Shown: positions 1 through 9,447, counted from the first letter of the stretch. The stretch is 64,000 nucleotides of DNA from Microbacterium testaceum (GCF_029761935.1 NZ_CP121699.1:62001-126000), one strand, 5' to 3'. Numbers and translations are program-made. The notes: generated by a model not told the origin, from the sequence alone.

Positions 1-602
1 ACCCAGCGCGCGCCGAGCGCGATGGCCACGAGGGCGATCGGGAGGATGAGCCAGAAGATCGCGTGCCAGGTGAGAGCCGACATGATGAGGCCGGACACGG
101 TCGGGCCGACCGCGGGAGCGACGGCGATGACGATCGTGACGACGCCCATGACCCGACCGCGCTTGTTCGCGGGGACCAGGTTCAGGACGGTGGTGAACAG
201 CAACGGCATCATGACGCCCGTGCCCATCGCCTGGACGATGCGGCCCGCGAGCAGGACGCCGAAGGCCGGAGCGAGTGCGGCGACGAGGGTACCGAGAGCG
301 AAGACGCCCATTGCGCTGAAGAAGACGAAGCGGATGGGGAAGCGCTCGAGGAGGAAGCCGGTCAGGGGGATGACGACGGCCATCGTCAACAGGAACGCCG
401 AAGTGAGCCACTGTCCGGTGGCGGCGCTCACGCCGAAGTCGGCCATGATCGCGGGCAGAGCGACGGACATCGTGGTCTCGTTGAGGATGACGACGAACGC
501 GGCGACGACGAGCAGAGCGATGACGGGGCCCGGGCGGGGCGCGGGCGCCGCGGGTGCGGCGGCGTGGGGTCGGGAGACGGGAACGGTGCCGGTGGCGGCC
601 AT
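1..602 (-). CDS. MFS drug-type exporter (DHA2/EmrB-like), 3' part outside window
   Basis: N-terminal 200 residues of a major facilitator superfamily transporter; the frame stays open to base 1, so the C-terminus is missing. I translated it by hand from the ATG at 602-600, which has an AAGGA ribosome site 8 nt upstream. After a Pro/Ala-rich cytoplasmic head come about six hydrophobic segments, with the LNETTMSVALP stretch of helix 1 and the TGQWLTSAFLLTMAV stretch of helix 2 that mark the 14-helix DHA2 (EmrB/QacA) exporters. Predicted role: proton-driven efflux of drugs or other small organic molecules at the cell membrane. Substrate unknown. It is divergent from the ABC exporter that starts at 797; the 194 bp between them hold no other gene. 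Confidence 0.85.
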   Translation of the reverse strand, partial: MAATGTVPVSRPHAAAPAAPAPRPGPVIALLVVAAFVVILNETTMSVALPAIMADFGVSAATGQWLTSAFLLTMAVVIPLTGFLLERFPIRFVFFSAMGVFALGTLVAALAPAFGVLLAGRIVQAMGTGVMMPLLFTTVLNLVPANKRGRVMGVVTIVIAVAPAVGPTVSGLIMSALTWHAIFWLILPIALVAIALGARW

Positions 603-783
603 GACGAGGTCCTTTACGTGCGGGGGGCTTCGTGGCGTCACGGAGGGCGACTGCGAGGGTGACAACGGAGGTGCGGCCCGGGTTATTCCGACGGCGGGTC
701 CACGGATCGGAGGAGACCCGCTCGCGACCCTATCGGGTGCCCCCGACATCGCCGGAGCCGGAGCCGGTGTCGGTGGTCGGACG

Positions 784-789
784 TAGGCT
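784..789 (+). promoter_or_regulatory. -10 element (TAGGCT) of the ABC exporter gene
   Basis: TAGGCT ends 7 nt before the ATG at 797, so transcription should begin at or next to the start codon (leaderless mRNA). This supports ATG 797 over upstream in-frame starts. Confidence 0.6.
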
Positions 790-796
790 GACGATC

Positions 797-2737
797 ATGA
801 GCATGGGGATGGGCGGGAGTATGTTCCGCGGCGTGGATGCCAAGGTGCAGCGCCGTCGCAACGCGCAGGCCCCGCGCGTGGCCCACCTCGGTCGCCGCGT
901 CGTCGACCTGTTCCGGCCCTACCGCGGTCGCATCGTCTTCACCGCGCTCCTCGTCGTGGTGGGCGCGGCCGTCGCCGTCGTCCCGCCGCTGCTGGTGCAG
1001 CGGATCTTCGACGACGCGTTGTTCCCCGTCGACGGGTCGAGCCCCGACCTCTCACTGCTCGCCTTCCTGGTCAGCATCATGATCGGACTCTTCCTGGTCT
1101 CGGCAGCCCTCAACGTGGGCCAGACCTGGCTCACCGCCACGGTCGGCAACCGGGTCACCGGAGATCTGCGCACGCGCCTGTTCGATCACCTCCAAGACAT
1201 GGAGCTCGGCTTCTTCACCCGCACCAAGACGGGCGTCATCCAGTCTCGTCTGCAGAACGACGTCGGCGGTGTCTCGGGCGTGCTGACGAACACGGTCACG
1301 AGCATCCTCGGAAACGCCGTGACGGTCATCGCGTCGCTGGTGGCGATGATCCTCATCGACTGGCGACTGACCCTGATCGCGGTCGCGCTCATGCCCTTCC
1401 TCCTCTTCGTGCAACGCCGCGTGGGCCAGGTGCGCGCGCGCATCGCGGGCGAGACGCAGGAGTCGCTGTCGGAGCTGTCGGCGATCACGCAAGAGACCCT
1501 GAGCGTCTCCGGCATCCTGCTGTCGAAGTCGTTCAACCGCCAACGCACGGAATCCGCCCGCTTCGACGCCGAGAACGACAATCAGGTCCGTCTGCAGGTG
1601 CGCCGGGCCATGAGCGGCCAGGGCTTCTTCGCCGTGGTTCAAGTGATCATGTCGAGTGTTCCCGCGGTCATCTACCTCGTCGCGGGGTACCTCATCGGAG
1701 GCGGCGCGGGAGCGATCACGGCCGGAACAATCGTGGCGTTCACCACCGTGCAGGCTCGGTTGCTCATGCCGTTGATGGGGCTCATGCGCGTCGCGCTCGA
1801 CGTGCAGACCTCGTCGGCGTTGTTCGCCCGCATCTTCGAGTACCTCGACCTGCGTCCCGCGATCGTCGACGAGCCCGACGCGCGGCCCGTCTCGGCCGCT
1901 CCGGGACCGGTGGGGCGCATCGAGTTCCGTGACGTCGAGTTTCGCTACCCCGACGCCCCCGCGCAGGCGCGGCCCACCCTCGACGGTGTCTCGTTTACGG
2001 TGGAGCCCGGCCAGCACGTCGCGTTCGTCGGCCCGTCGGGCGCGGGCAAGACGACGATCCTCTACCTGACCCCGCGCATGTACGAGGCGACCGGGGGAGC
2101 GGTGATGTTCTCGGGCGCCGACGTGCGCACCCTCGACCGGGCCTCGATCATCGACGAGATCGGCATCGTCTCGCAAGAGACCTACCTGTTCCACGCGACC
2201 GTGCGCGAGAACCTGCGCTACGCCCGCCCCGACGCCACCGACGCCGAGATCGAGGCCGCGTGCCGCGCGGCGAACATCCACCACGTCATCGCCTCGTTCG
2301 AGGCGGGCTACGACACCATCGTGGGCGAGCGCGGTTACCGCCTGTCGGGCGGAGAGAAGCAACGCATCGCGATCGCGCGCGTGCTGCTGAAGGACCCGCC
2401 GGTCCTCCTGCTCGACGAGGCCACGAGCGCTCTCGACACGGTGTCGGAGCGCATCGTGCAAGAGGCCCTCGAGACGGCCTCGCACGGACGCACGACCCTG
2501 TCGATCGCGCACCGCCTGTCGACGGTCATCGGCGCCGACCGGATCCACGTGGTGGATGCCGGCCGCATCGTCGAATCGGGAACGCACAGCGAGCTGCTGG
2601 CCCAGGGCGGCCTGTACGCGAGCCTCGCGGCCGAACAGCTCGCGGCGTCGTTCGTCCTCGCCGAGGAGCAGCTCGACGAAGCGGGCCTCGCCCGTGCCGC
2701 CCTTCCCGCGCGACGCGCCGACGAGGCACCCGCCTGA
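797..2737 (+). CDS. ABC half-exporter, fused transmembrane and ATPase domains
   Basis: 646-residue ABC transporter of the ABCB/MsbA-like type. Residues about 40-330 form the six-helix membrane domain; the C-terminal ATPase has Walker A GPSGAGKT near 412, signature LSGGEKQR near 516, Walker B LLLDEATSALD and the H-loop SIAHRLST. It probably works as a homodimer, or as a heterodimer with a partner not in the window, to export a lipid, peptide or drug. I chose ATG 797 because a -10 box sits 7 nt upstream; an in-frame start at 632 would add 55 low-complexity Arg/Pro-rich residues. A second ATG at 803 is possible. Substrate unknown. Confidence 0.9.
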   Translation: MSMGMGGSMFRGVDAKVQRRRNAQAPRVAHLGRRVVDLFRPYRGRIVFTALLVVVGAAVAVVPPLLVQRIFDDALFPVDGSSPDLSLLAFLVSIMIGLFLVSAALNVGQTWLTATVGNRVTGDLRTRLFDHLQDMELGFFTRTKTGVIQSRLQNDVGGVSGVLTNTVTSILGNAVTVIASLVAMILIDWRLTLIAVALMPFLLFVQRRVGQVRARIAGETQESLSELSAITQETLSVSGILLSKSFNRQRTESARFDAENDNQVRLQVRRAMSGQGFFAVVQVIMSSVPAVIYLVAGYLIGGGAGAITAGTIVAFTTVQARLLMPLMGLMRVALDVQTSSALFARIFEYLDLRPAIVDEPDARPVSAAPGPVGRIEFRDVEFRYPDAPAQARPTLDGVSFTVEPGQHVAFVGPSGAGKTTILYLTPRMYEATGGAVMFSGADVRTLDRASIIDEIGIVSQETYLFHATVRENLRYARPDATDAEIEAACRAANIHHVIASFEAGYDTIVGERGYRLSGGEKQRIAIARVLLKDPPVLLLDEATSALDTVSERIVQEALETASHGRTTLSIAHRLSTVIGADRIHVVDAGRIVESGTHSELLAQGGLYASLAAEQLAASFVLAEEQLDEAGLARAALPARRADEAPA

Positions 2738-2871
2738 GGCGCCCGCCATCAGGCCGGGCTGTCGCGGGTCCGCCGCGTGCACAACAGCGGAGCTTTCGGA
2801 CGGCGCGCCGGGTAACGGCATCCGCCATCGGCGTGTCGGGCGGGGGCTCCGCGGTTGGGCCGGGGCGGGCG

Positions 2872-3768
2872 TCAGCCGGGCAGGGTCTCGACGAACGCCT
2901 CGAGCGCGACGCGGTACGCGGGGTCGGGGTGCGACTGGGCGATGCGTTCGAGCGGCGGCACGTCCAGGGTGCGGATCAGCGCCCCGCGTTCCCGCACGGC
3001 CGCGTCGGCTCCGGCGGCCCGCAGGACGGCGATGCCCTCACCGAGCGCGTCGAGGTAATCGCGCAGGATGTCGAGTTCGCTGAGTCGCTGGGTGATCGAC
3101 CCGCCCTCGCGGCGCTGGCGCCAGTCGACCACGACGTCGGGGATGACGTCGAAGGCCCTCGCCAGCGTGTACATGCGCTGCGTGAGCACCTGGTCCTCGT
3201 AGTAACGCCCCTCGGGGAACCGCAGGTCGTGCTCGCGCCAGAAGGCGGTGCGGCTCATCTTCGACCACGCCACGATGTTGCCCGAGGCGGCGGGGTGCTC
3301 CGCGAGCGTCGTGCGCTCACGGGCGGGATCGGTGGATGCCGACACCCAGGGCTGCACCTCTCCGGCGATGTAGGCGGGGGTGTCGGCATCCGGTCGCAGA
3401 CGTACGTAGGCGCCCACCGCGAAGTCACTGCCGGTGCGGTCGAGCGTGTCGGCCAGGCGCGAGAGGGCGTGGGGGCGCATCACGTCGTCGGCGTCGAGGA
3501 ACGCGGTGTACGGGGTGTCGACCCGTGCGAGGCCGGTGTTACGGGCGGCTCCGAGCCCCCGCTGTGAGGTGTGCCGCTCGAGGCGGAACCGGGGGTCGGC
3601 GGAGGCGGCGTCGGCGAAGATGCGCGCCGTGTCATCGTTAGAGGCGTCGTCGACGAGGATCGCGCTCCAGTGCGGGTGCGTCTGCGCCCGCAGGGAGTCG
3701 AGGGCTTCCTCGGCGAAGGCGGCGACGTCGAACCCGGGGACGATGACGGTGACGGGGGTGGAACTCAC
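2872..3768 (-). CDS. Family 2 glycosyltransferase
   Basis: 298-residue GT-A fold enzyme that transfers a sugar from a nucleotide-sugar donor; acceptor unknown. The N-terminus reads VTVIVPGFDVAAF, then VDDASNDDT and the metal-binding FLDADDV, as in GT2 enzymes of cell-wall polymer or exopolysaccharide synthesis. The C-terminal 100 residues are less conserved. No membrane segment is evident. The GTG start at 3768 overlaps the stop of the upstream cysteine desulfurase gene (GTGA), so it is probably translated by coupling as the last gene of the NAD operon. A sugar transferase is an odd partner there; no functional link is visible. Confidence 0.85.
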   Translation of the reverse strand: MSSTPVTVIVPGFDVAAFAEEALDSLRAQTHPHWSAILVDDASNDDTARIFADAASADPRFRLERHTSQRGLGAARNTGLARVDTPYTAFLDADDVMRPHALSRLADTLDRTGSDFAVGAYVRLRPDADTPAYIAGEVQPWVSASTDPARERTTLAEHPAASGNIVAWSKMSRTAFWREHDLRFPEGRYYEDQVLTQRMYTLARAFDVIPDVVVDWRQRREGGSITQRLSELDILRDYLDALGEGIAVLRAAGADAAVRERGALIRTLDVPPLERIAQSHPDPAYRVALEAFVETLPG

Positions 3769-4895
3769 CCGCGCGATCCTACGGCGGTGACGGCGGCGGC
3801 GACGGCATCTGCCACGTCGTCGAGAGATGCGATGAGACCGTGCGGGAGCGTGAACCGCACGGCGGTGCGGGCGTCGTCGTGCGCGACGCCGATCGCGAGC
3901 AGCACGTGCGACGCTTCGTCGCTGCCGGCCGCGCACGCGGATCCGCTGGAGGACACGATGCCGCGCCGCTCCAGCTCGAGCAGCACGGTCTCGCCGTTGG
4001 TGCCGGGGAAGACGAAGCTCGCCGTCCCGGGGAGGCGATGCGTCGGGTGACCGGTCAGACGCGCGCCGGGAACGAGGTCGAGCACGCGGGCGATGAACGC
4101 GTCGCGCAGGGCGCCGACCCGGTCGACCTCGTCGGCCCTCTCGGTCTCGGCGAGGGTGAGGGCGGTGGCGATCCCCACGGCTCCGGCGACGTCGGGAGTG
4201 CCCGAGCGACGGCCGCGTTCCTGCCCGCCGCCGTGCAGCAGCGGCTCGAACGGCAGGCGTCCGCGCACGGCCAGGATTCCCGTGCCCTTGGGGGCGCCGA
4301 GCTTGTGTCCGGCGATGGTGACGGCATCCGCCCCCGTCCCCGACAGCGGCAGCCACCCCGCGGCCTGCACGGCGTCGAGGTGCAGGGGCACCCCGCGGGC
4401 GTGCGCGACGGCGGCGAGCGCGGTGACGTCTTGCACCGTGCCGATCTCGTTGTTGGCGTAGCCCACCGACACGAGGGCCGTGCCGTCGCGCAGCTCCGCG
4501 GCGAGCGCCTCGGGGGTCAGGGTTCCGGTGTCGTCGACGGGGGCGTGGGTGACCTCGACACCATGCAGCCGCTGCAGGTAGTCGGCCGAGGCGAGCACCG
4601 ACTCGTGCTCGATGGCGGTGGTGACGAGGTGCCGCCGCTGCGACCCCAGGACGATCCCCTTGATCGCGGCGTTGTTCGATTCGGTGCCGCCCGAGGTGAA
4701 CAGCACGTCTCCGGGGCGCATGCCCAGCACGGCGGCGACGCGACGGCGGGCGTCGTCGAGGGCGGATGCCGCGGCCTCACCCACCTCGTGATGGCTCGAC
4801 GGGTTGCCGAAGTAGCGGGTGAGGTACGGGGTCATGGCCTCGAGCACCTCGGGGCGCACGGGAGCGGTGGCGGCGTTGTCGAGGTAGAGGCTCAC
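3765..4895 (-). CDS. Cysteine desulfurase (NifS/IscS family)
   Basis: 376-residue PLP enzyme that takes sulfur from cysteine as an enzyme persulfide for iron-sulfur cluster building. The Schiff-base lysine is Lys198 in AGHKLGAPKG, and the sulfur-carrying cysteine is Cys321 in the SSGSAC loop; TSGGTESNN near residue 70 is also typical. Its place directly after nadC, with an ATGA stop/start overlap at 4892-4895, points to a job in maturing the cluster of quinolinate synthase NadA. B. subtilis NifS plays that role in its nad locus. It could also be the general desulfurase of the cell. Confidence 0.92.
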   Translation of the reverse strand: MSLYLDNAATAPVRPEVLEAMTPYLTRYFGNPSSHHEVGEAAASALDDARRRVAAVLGMRPGDVLFTSGGTESNNAAIKGIVLGSQRRHLVTTAIEHESVLASADYLQRLHGVEVTHAPVDDTGTLTPEALAAELRDGTALVSVGYANNEIGTVQDVTALAAVAHARGVPLHLDAVQAAGWLPLSGTGADAVTIAGHKLGAPKGTGILAVRGRLPFEPLLHGGGQERGRRSGTPDVAGAVGIATALTLAETERADEVDRVGALRDAFIARVLDLVPGARLTGHPTHRLPGTASFVFPGTNGETVLLELERRGIVSSSGSACAAGSDEASHVLLAIGVAHDDARTAVRFTLPHGLIASLDDVADAVAAAVTAVGSRG

Positions 4896-5749
4896 GCCGT
4901 CTCGATGCGGATGTCGAGCCCGAGGTCGAGGGCGGATGCCGAGTGGGTGAGGGCTCCGACCGAGATGACGTCGACGCCGGTCTCGGCGATCGCGCGGACG
5001 GTCTCGAGCGTCACGCCTCCGGACGCCTCGACCTGTGCGGCTCCGGCGATGCGGGCGACGCCGGTGCGCAGGTCGTCGAGTGAGAAGTTGTCGAGCATGA
5101 TCGTGCCGACCCCGGCCGCGAGCACCGCGTCGATCTGGTCGAGTCGGTCGACCTCGACTTCGACGTGCGTGGTGTGGGGGAGACGCGCGATCGCACTCTC
5201 GAGTGCCTGGGTCACCGACAGACCCTGAGCGGTCAGCACAGCGAGGTGGTTGTCTTTGGCCATCACGGCATCCGAGAGCGAGAACCGGTGGTTGTGTCCG
5301 CCGCCGTCGCGCACGGCCTGCCGCTCGATCGCGCGAAGCCCGGGCGTGGTCTTGCGTGTGTCGACGATGCGCGCGCCGGTGTGGGCGACCTCGGCGACAT
5401 AGCGGGCGGTGAGGGTGGCGATGCCCGACATGCGCTGCACGAAGTTGAGCCCGATGCGCTCGGCGGTCAGCACCGCGCGCGCAGGGCCCGTGACCACGGC
5501 GAGCGTGTCACCGGGGGAGAAGCGCCCGGCGTCGGCGACGAGCTGCTCGACGGAGGTCGAGGGGTCGGTGAGGGTGAAGGCGGCGGCGAACACCGCGGCC
5601 CCGCTGAAGACTCCTTCGACCCGAGCGACGAGTTCCGCGCGGGCGACGGCGTTCTCGGGGATGAGGGTCTCGCTCGTGAGGTCGCCCCACGGGGCGTCTT
5701 CTTCGAGGGCGGCGGTGACGACGCGGTCGATGGCGGAACGGGTCAGCAT
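4892..5749 (-). CDS. nadC: Nicotinate-nucleotide diphosphorylase (quinolinate phosphoribosyltransferase)
   Basis: 285-residue enzyme making nicotinate mononucleotide from quinolinate and PRPP, the third step of de novo NAD synthesis. The ALEEDAPWGDLTSE start, DTRKTTPGLR and the HNHRFSLSDAVMAKDNH block are NadC hallmarks; length is typical. The ATG at 5749 overlaps the nadB stop by 7 nt. Cytoplasmic, acting as a dimer or hexamer in known members. Confidence 0.95.
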   Translation of the reverse strand: MLTRSAIDRVVTAALEEDAPWGDLTSETLIPENAVARAELVARVEGVFSGAAVFAAAFTLTDPSTSVEQLVADAGRFSPGDTLAVVTGPARAVLTAERIGLNFVQRMSGIATLTARYVAEVAHTGARIVDTRKTTPGLRAIERQAVRDGGGHNHRFSLSDAVMAKDNHLAVLTAQGLSVTQALESAIARLPHTTHVEVEVDRLDQIDAVLAAGVGTIMLDNFSLDDLRTGVARIAGAAQVEASGGVTLETVRAIAETGVDVISVGALTHSASALDLGLDIRIETA

Positions 5750-7359
5750 GCGAGCACCTTCGAGGGGGAGGAGGGGGCGGATGCCGCGGCGGCGGGCACG
5801 CGGGCGGGTGAGGCGTCGCGCGGGTCGGCGTCGGTCGCGGGGGCAGCGACCGCAACGACGGCGGCGGGGACGTCAGTGTCGGCGCCGGCCGCCGCGGCAG
5901 CGACCGAACCGATCTCGGCGTCGGAGCGGAAGTGCGCGCCGACGGATGCCGTGCGCCGCAGCGCCGCGTCGACCACGTGCGATGCGACGAGCAGCAGGTT
6001 CGCGTCTTCGACACCGAGAGCTGCGCCGGCTGTGCGCCACGCGGCGAGGATCCCGGCGGCCCGGGTGAGACCCGCGGCGTCGCGCATGAGCCCCGCGTCG
6101 GTCCACATCAGCTGCTGGAGCGCTGCACGTGTGAAGGGCGGGGCAGCGGCATCCGGGACTTCCCGAAGGGGGACGGGCGCGACGGCGGCGACGGGCCAGA
6201 CCGTGTCGCGGCCCACGGCCTCTCCTGCGCGTGCGCCGAACACCGCGCCCTCGAGCAGGGAGTTCGAGGCCAGGCGGTTGGCGCCGTGCACGCCCGTGCG
6301 GGCGGTCTCGCCGACCGCGTAGAGCCCGGGAACCGTCGTGCGTCCGTCGAGGTCGGTCACGACCCCGCCCATCAGGTAGTGCGCCGCGGGGGTCACCGGG
6401 ATCGGCTCGCGACCCCAGTCGAGACCGCGCTCGCGCACGGCGGCGTCGATCGTGGGGAAGCGCTGCGCAAGGTGCTCGTCGCCGATGGCAGTGGCATTGA
6501 GCCGCACCGGGCGATCGCCCTGCGCCGCCATCGCGCGCGCGTTGGCGCGGGCCACGACGTCGCGCGGGGCGAGCTCGCCATCGGGGTGGGCGTCGAACGC
6601 GAAGCGGCGGCCGGTGTCGTCGACGAGGGTCGCGCCCTCTCCGCGCACGGCTTCCGACACGAGGAACGGTGCGCCCACGGCGAGCGCGGTCGGGTGGAAC
6701 TGCACGAACTCGAGGTCGGCCACGGCGGCGCCGGCGCGGATCGCCGCGGCGATGCCGTCGCCCGTCGCCCCGAGCGGGTTGGTGGTGTGGGCGTAGAGCT
6801 GCCCGGCGCCGCCGGTGGCGAGGATCACCGCGTCGGCGGTGAGGCGCTCGCCGCCGTCGAGCTCGATGCCGACGACGCGTCCGTTCGCGATCAGCAGGTC
6901 GCGCAGCAGCGCGTGCTCGCGCAGCTCGATGCCCGCGGCCCGGACGGCGTCGCCGAGAGCGGCCTGGATCGCCGCTCCCGTCGCGTCTCCGCCGGCGTGG
7001 AGCACGCGCGCGACGGCGTGGGCTGCCTCCAGCCCACGCGAGAAGTCGCCGTCGGCGGCGCGATCGAAGTCCACGCCCCGCGCGACGAGCTCGGCGATGC
7101 GGGTCGGGCCCTCGCCGACGAGGACGTCCACGGCATCCGGATCGTTCAGACCCGCGCCGGCCGTGAGCGTGTCGGCGGCGTGCGAGGCCACGGTGTCGGC
7201 GGGGGAGGTGACCGCCGCGATCCCGCCCTGCGCCCACCGCGTGTTGGTGTCGGGCAGGGCGCCCTTCGTCACGACCGTGACACGGCATCCGGACTCGGCT
7301 GCGTGCAGCGCCGCCGTGAGACCGGCGATGCCGCTGCCCACCACGACGACGGTGGTCAC
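5743..7359 (-). CDS. nadB: L-aspartate oxidase
   Basis: 538-residue FAD enzyme that oxidises L-aspartate to iminoaspartate for NadA. It starts with the dinucleotide fold VVVVGSGIAGLTAALHAA; RWAQGGIAAV, the HPTAL block and the AAHYLMGGV active-site stretch follow, as in the succinate dehydrogenase/fumarate reductase flavoprotein family. The GTG start at 7359 overlaps the nadA stop (GTGA). The reading frame stays open far upstream over nadA, but that part is an antisense-style shadow of nadA and nrtR. The last 60 residues are Ala-rich and poorly conserved. Confidence 0.94.
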   Translation of the reverse strand: MTTVVVVGSGIAGLTAALHAAESGCRVTVVTKGALPDTNTRWAQGGIAAVTSPADTVASHAADTLTAGAGLNDPDAVDVLVGEGPTRIAELVARGVDFDRAADGDFSRGLEAAHAVARVLHAGGDATGAAIQAALGDAVRAAGIELREHALLRDLLIANGRVVGIELDGGERLTADAVILATGGAGQLYAHTTNPLGATGDGIAAAIRAGAAVADLEFVQFHPTALAVGAPFLVSEAVRGEGATLVDDTGRRFAFDAHPDGELAPRDVVARANARAMAAQGDRPVRLNATAIGDEHLAQRFPTIDAAVRERGLDWGREPIPVTPAAHYLMGGVVTDLDGRTTVPGLYAVGETARTGVHGANRLASNSLLEGAVFGARAGEAVGRDTVWPVAAVAPVPLREVPDAAAPPFTRAALQQLMWTDAGLMRDAAGLTRAAGILAAWRTAGAALGVEDANLLLVASHVVDAALRRTASVGAHFRSDAEIGSVAAAAAGADTDVPAAVVAVAAPATDADPRDASPARVPAAAASAPSSPSKVLAC

Positions 7360-8687
7360 TTCACCGCGCCGTTCGGCTTGGCGGCGAGCATGCGCTCGAG
7401 CGCGACGGTCGCGGGCTCGGCGACGTCGGCCGGGACCGTGATGCGGTTGACGACCTCGCCCGCGACGAGCGACTCGAGCACCCAGGCGAGGTAGCCGGGG
7501 TGGATCCGGTACATCGTCGAGCAGGGGCAGACCACGGGGTCGAGGCAGAAGATCTCGTGTTGCGGGTACTGGGCGGCCAGGCGCTGCACGAGGTTGATCT
7601 CGGTGCCGATCGCGAAGGTCGTGGGCGCGGTCGCGGCGGCGATGGCCTTGCGGATGATGTCGGTCGAGCCCGCTTCGTCGGCGGCGTCGACCACGTCCAT
7701 CGGACACTCGGGGTGCACGATCACGCGCACGCCCGGGTGTTCGGCGCGGGCCTTGTCGATCTGGTCGACGGTGAAGCGGCGGTGCACCGAGCAGAAGCCG
7801 TGCCAGAGGATGACGCGGCTGTCTTCGATCACCTCGGCCGTCGAGCCGCCGAGAGGCTTGCGCGGGTTCCACATCGGCATCTGCTCGAGGGGTACACCCA
7901 TGGCCTTGGCAGTGTTGCGGCCCAGGTGCTGGTCGGGGAAGAACAGCACGCGTCGGCCGCGCGCGAACGCCCACTCGAGCACGGTGCGCGCGTTCGACGA
8001 GGTGCAGACGATTCCGCCGTGACGCCCGACGAAGCCCTTGATGGCGGCGGAGGAGTTCATGTACGTCACCGGGATCACGGGGACCAGGCCCTCGGCATCC
8101 GGGGTCTCGAGGTCTCCGAGCACGTCTTCGAGCTGCTCCCAGCACTCCTCGACCTGGTCGATGTCGGCCATGTCGGCCATCGAGCAGCCCGCGGCGAGGT
8201 TCGGCAGGATCACGGCCTGGTCGGGGCGCGACAGCAGGTCGGCGGTCTCGGCCATAAAGTGCACGCCGCAGAACACGATCGCCTCGGCCTCGGGGCGCTC
8301 CTTGGCAGCGTTCGCGAGCTGGAACGAATCGCCCACGTAGTCGGCGTGACGCACGACCTCTTCGCGCTGGTAGAAGTGCCCGAGCACCACGACCCGGTCG
8401 CCGAGCGTCGCCTTCGCCGCGCGGACGCGGGCGTCGAGCTCGTCGGCGGAGGCATCGCGGTACTTCTGCGGCAGCTCGCCCTGGCGCGGCGCCCCCGTGG
8501 GGATGACGTCGCCCATCGACGAGCCGGGGCCGTAGCCGGGGCGCGTGTCGAAGTCCCAGGGACCGACGGCGAGGTCGGTCGTGCAGGTCGCATCGGTCGA
8601 GGCGCCCGAGACGATCGCCTGGATCGCGTGGTCGACGCTGGGGTCGATCGCGGGGCGGGGCTGCAGGGTGAGAGGCGTGGCGGACAT
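7356..8687 (-). CDS. nadA: Quinolinate synthase
   Basis: 443-residue 4Fe-4S enzyme condensing iminoaspartate with dihydroxyacetone phosphate to quinolinate. Likely cluster ligands are Cys168 (AAGCSM), Cys328 (HPEC) and one of Cys387/Cys389 in VVCPCSTMYRIHP; GHFYQREEV and GVHFMAETA are also family motifs. It is about 90 residues longer than E. coli NadA because of an N-terminal extension of about 70 residues and an internal insert near 185-270, a layout seen in other long NadA proteins. Start ATG 8687 has a GGAAA ribosome site; it lies 12 nt after nrtR. Confidence 0.95.
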   Translation of the reverse strand: MSATPLTLQPRPAIDPSVDHAIQAIVSGASTDATCTTDLAVGPWDFDTRPGYGPGSSMGDVIPTGAPRQGELPQKYRDASADELDARVRAAKATLGDRVVVLGHFYQREEVVRHADYVGDSFQLANAAKERPEAEAIVFCGVHFMAETADLLSRPDQAVILPNLAAGCSMADMADIDQVEECWEQLEDVLGDLETPDAEGLVPVIPVTYMNSSAAIKGFVGRHGGIVCTSSNARTVLEWAFARGRRVLFFPDQHLGRNTAKAMGVPLEQMPMWNPRKPLGGSTAEVIEDSRVILWHGFCSVHRRFTVDQIDKARAEHPGVRVIVHPECPMDVVDAADEAGSTDIIRKAIAAATAPTTFAIGTEINLVQRLAAQYPQHEIFCLDPVVCPCSTMYRIHPGYLAWVLESLVAGEVVNRITVPADVAEPATVALERMLAAKPNGAVK

Positions 8688-8699
8688 GGGCGTTTCCGA

Positions 8700-9425
8700 T
8701 CAGTGACGGGACGGGAGCGGGCCGCGGTCGGCGAGCTCCACGTCGCGGTTGTAGCGGTAGAGGCGGGCGGGTCGGTGGCTTCCGGTGCGGAAGCGCTCGG
8801 TCGGGATGAGGGTGTCGGACGTGTCGACCTGACGCCGGAAGTTCGCCGGGTCGAGGCGCTTGCCAAGGATCGACTCGGTCACTTCGCGGAGGTCCGCCAG
8901 CGTGAACTCGTCGGGCAGCAGGCCGTGGGCGATGCGGCTGTAGCCGACCTTGTTGCGCAGGCGCCACAGCGTGTACTCGACGATGTCGTTGTGGTCGAAG
9001 GCGAGGGCCGGGAGGTCGGTCGCGTCGAACCACTCGACGTTCTCGGGGGCATCGCCCTCGCGGGCGTGCGCGGCCACCTGGGCGTCGACCTCGTCGGAGC
9101 GCAGCAGCGCCCAGTACACGATCGAGACCACCCGGGTGGGGGAGCGGTCGACCGCCCCGAACGCGTACAACTGCTCGAGGTAGCTGGGGGTGAGGCCGGT
9201 GGTTTCGGCGAGGGTTCGGGATGCCGCGGCGTCGAGCCCCTCGCTCGCGTCGAGCCAGCCGCCGGGCAGCGCCCACCGCCCGTCGAAGGGGTCGCGCGTG
9301 CGGCGCACCAGGGGGAGCGAGAGGACGGGGTCGTCGTCGGCGCCGCGGCGCACGCTGAAGATCACGGTCGACACCGCGACGCGCACATCGGCGTCGCGGG
9401 ACTCGGACTGAGGGGTTCGTGTCAT
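8700..9425 (-). CDS. nrtR: NrtR-type NAD operon regulator (Nudix domain plus winged helix)
   Basis: 241-residue regulator. Residues about 12-150 form a Nudix domain whose box is degenerate: GGWLDASEG is kept, but the later REUxEE part reads RTLAETTG, so the usual acidic residues are lost, as in NrtR proteins that sense ADP-ribose instead of hydrolysing it. Residues about 160-230 (LADLREVTESILGKRLDPANFRR region) fit the winged-helix DNA-binding domain. As first gene of the nad operon it probably represses itself and nadABC when NAD is plentiful. I start at ATG 9425 (11 nt after GGAG); ATG 9434 is only 2 nt from that site. Confidence 0.85.
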   Translation of the reverse strand: MTRTPQSESRDADVRVAVSTVIFSVRRGADDDPVLSLPLVRRTRDPFDGRWALPGGWLDASEGLDAAASRTLAETTGLTPSYLEQLYAFGAVDRSPTRVVSIVYWALLRSDEVDAQVAAHAREGDAPENVEWFDATDLPALAFDHNDIVEYTLWRLRNKVGYSRIAHGLLPDEFTLADLREVTESILGKRLDPANFRRQVDTSDTLIPTERFRTGSHRPARLYRYNRDVELADRGPLPSRH

Positions 9426-9447
9426 GGTGACCATATCTCCGGGATCG

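Noticed and set aside
632..796. N-terminal extension of the ABC exporter
   Set aside because: Low-complexity Arg/Pro sequence upstream of a good -10 box at 784-789; no ribosome site for it.
1052..2821. 589-residue minus-strand frame opposite the ABC exporter
   Set aside because: Composition (His/Arg/Gly/Asp-rich, no domains) is that of an antisense shadow in high-GC DNA.
7360..9276. Open minus-strand frame upstream of and continuous with nadB, which would give a 1177-residue protein
   Set aside because: It lies over nadA and nrtR on the same strand in another frame, is Arg/Pro-rich, and nadB has a GTGA-coupled start at 7359.
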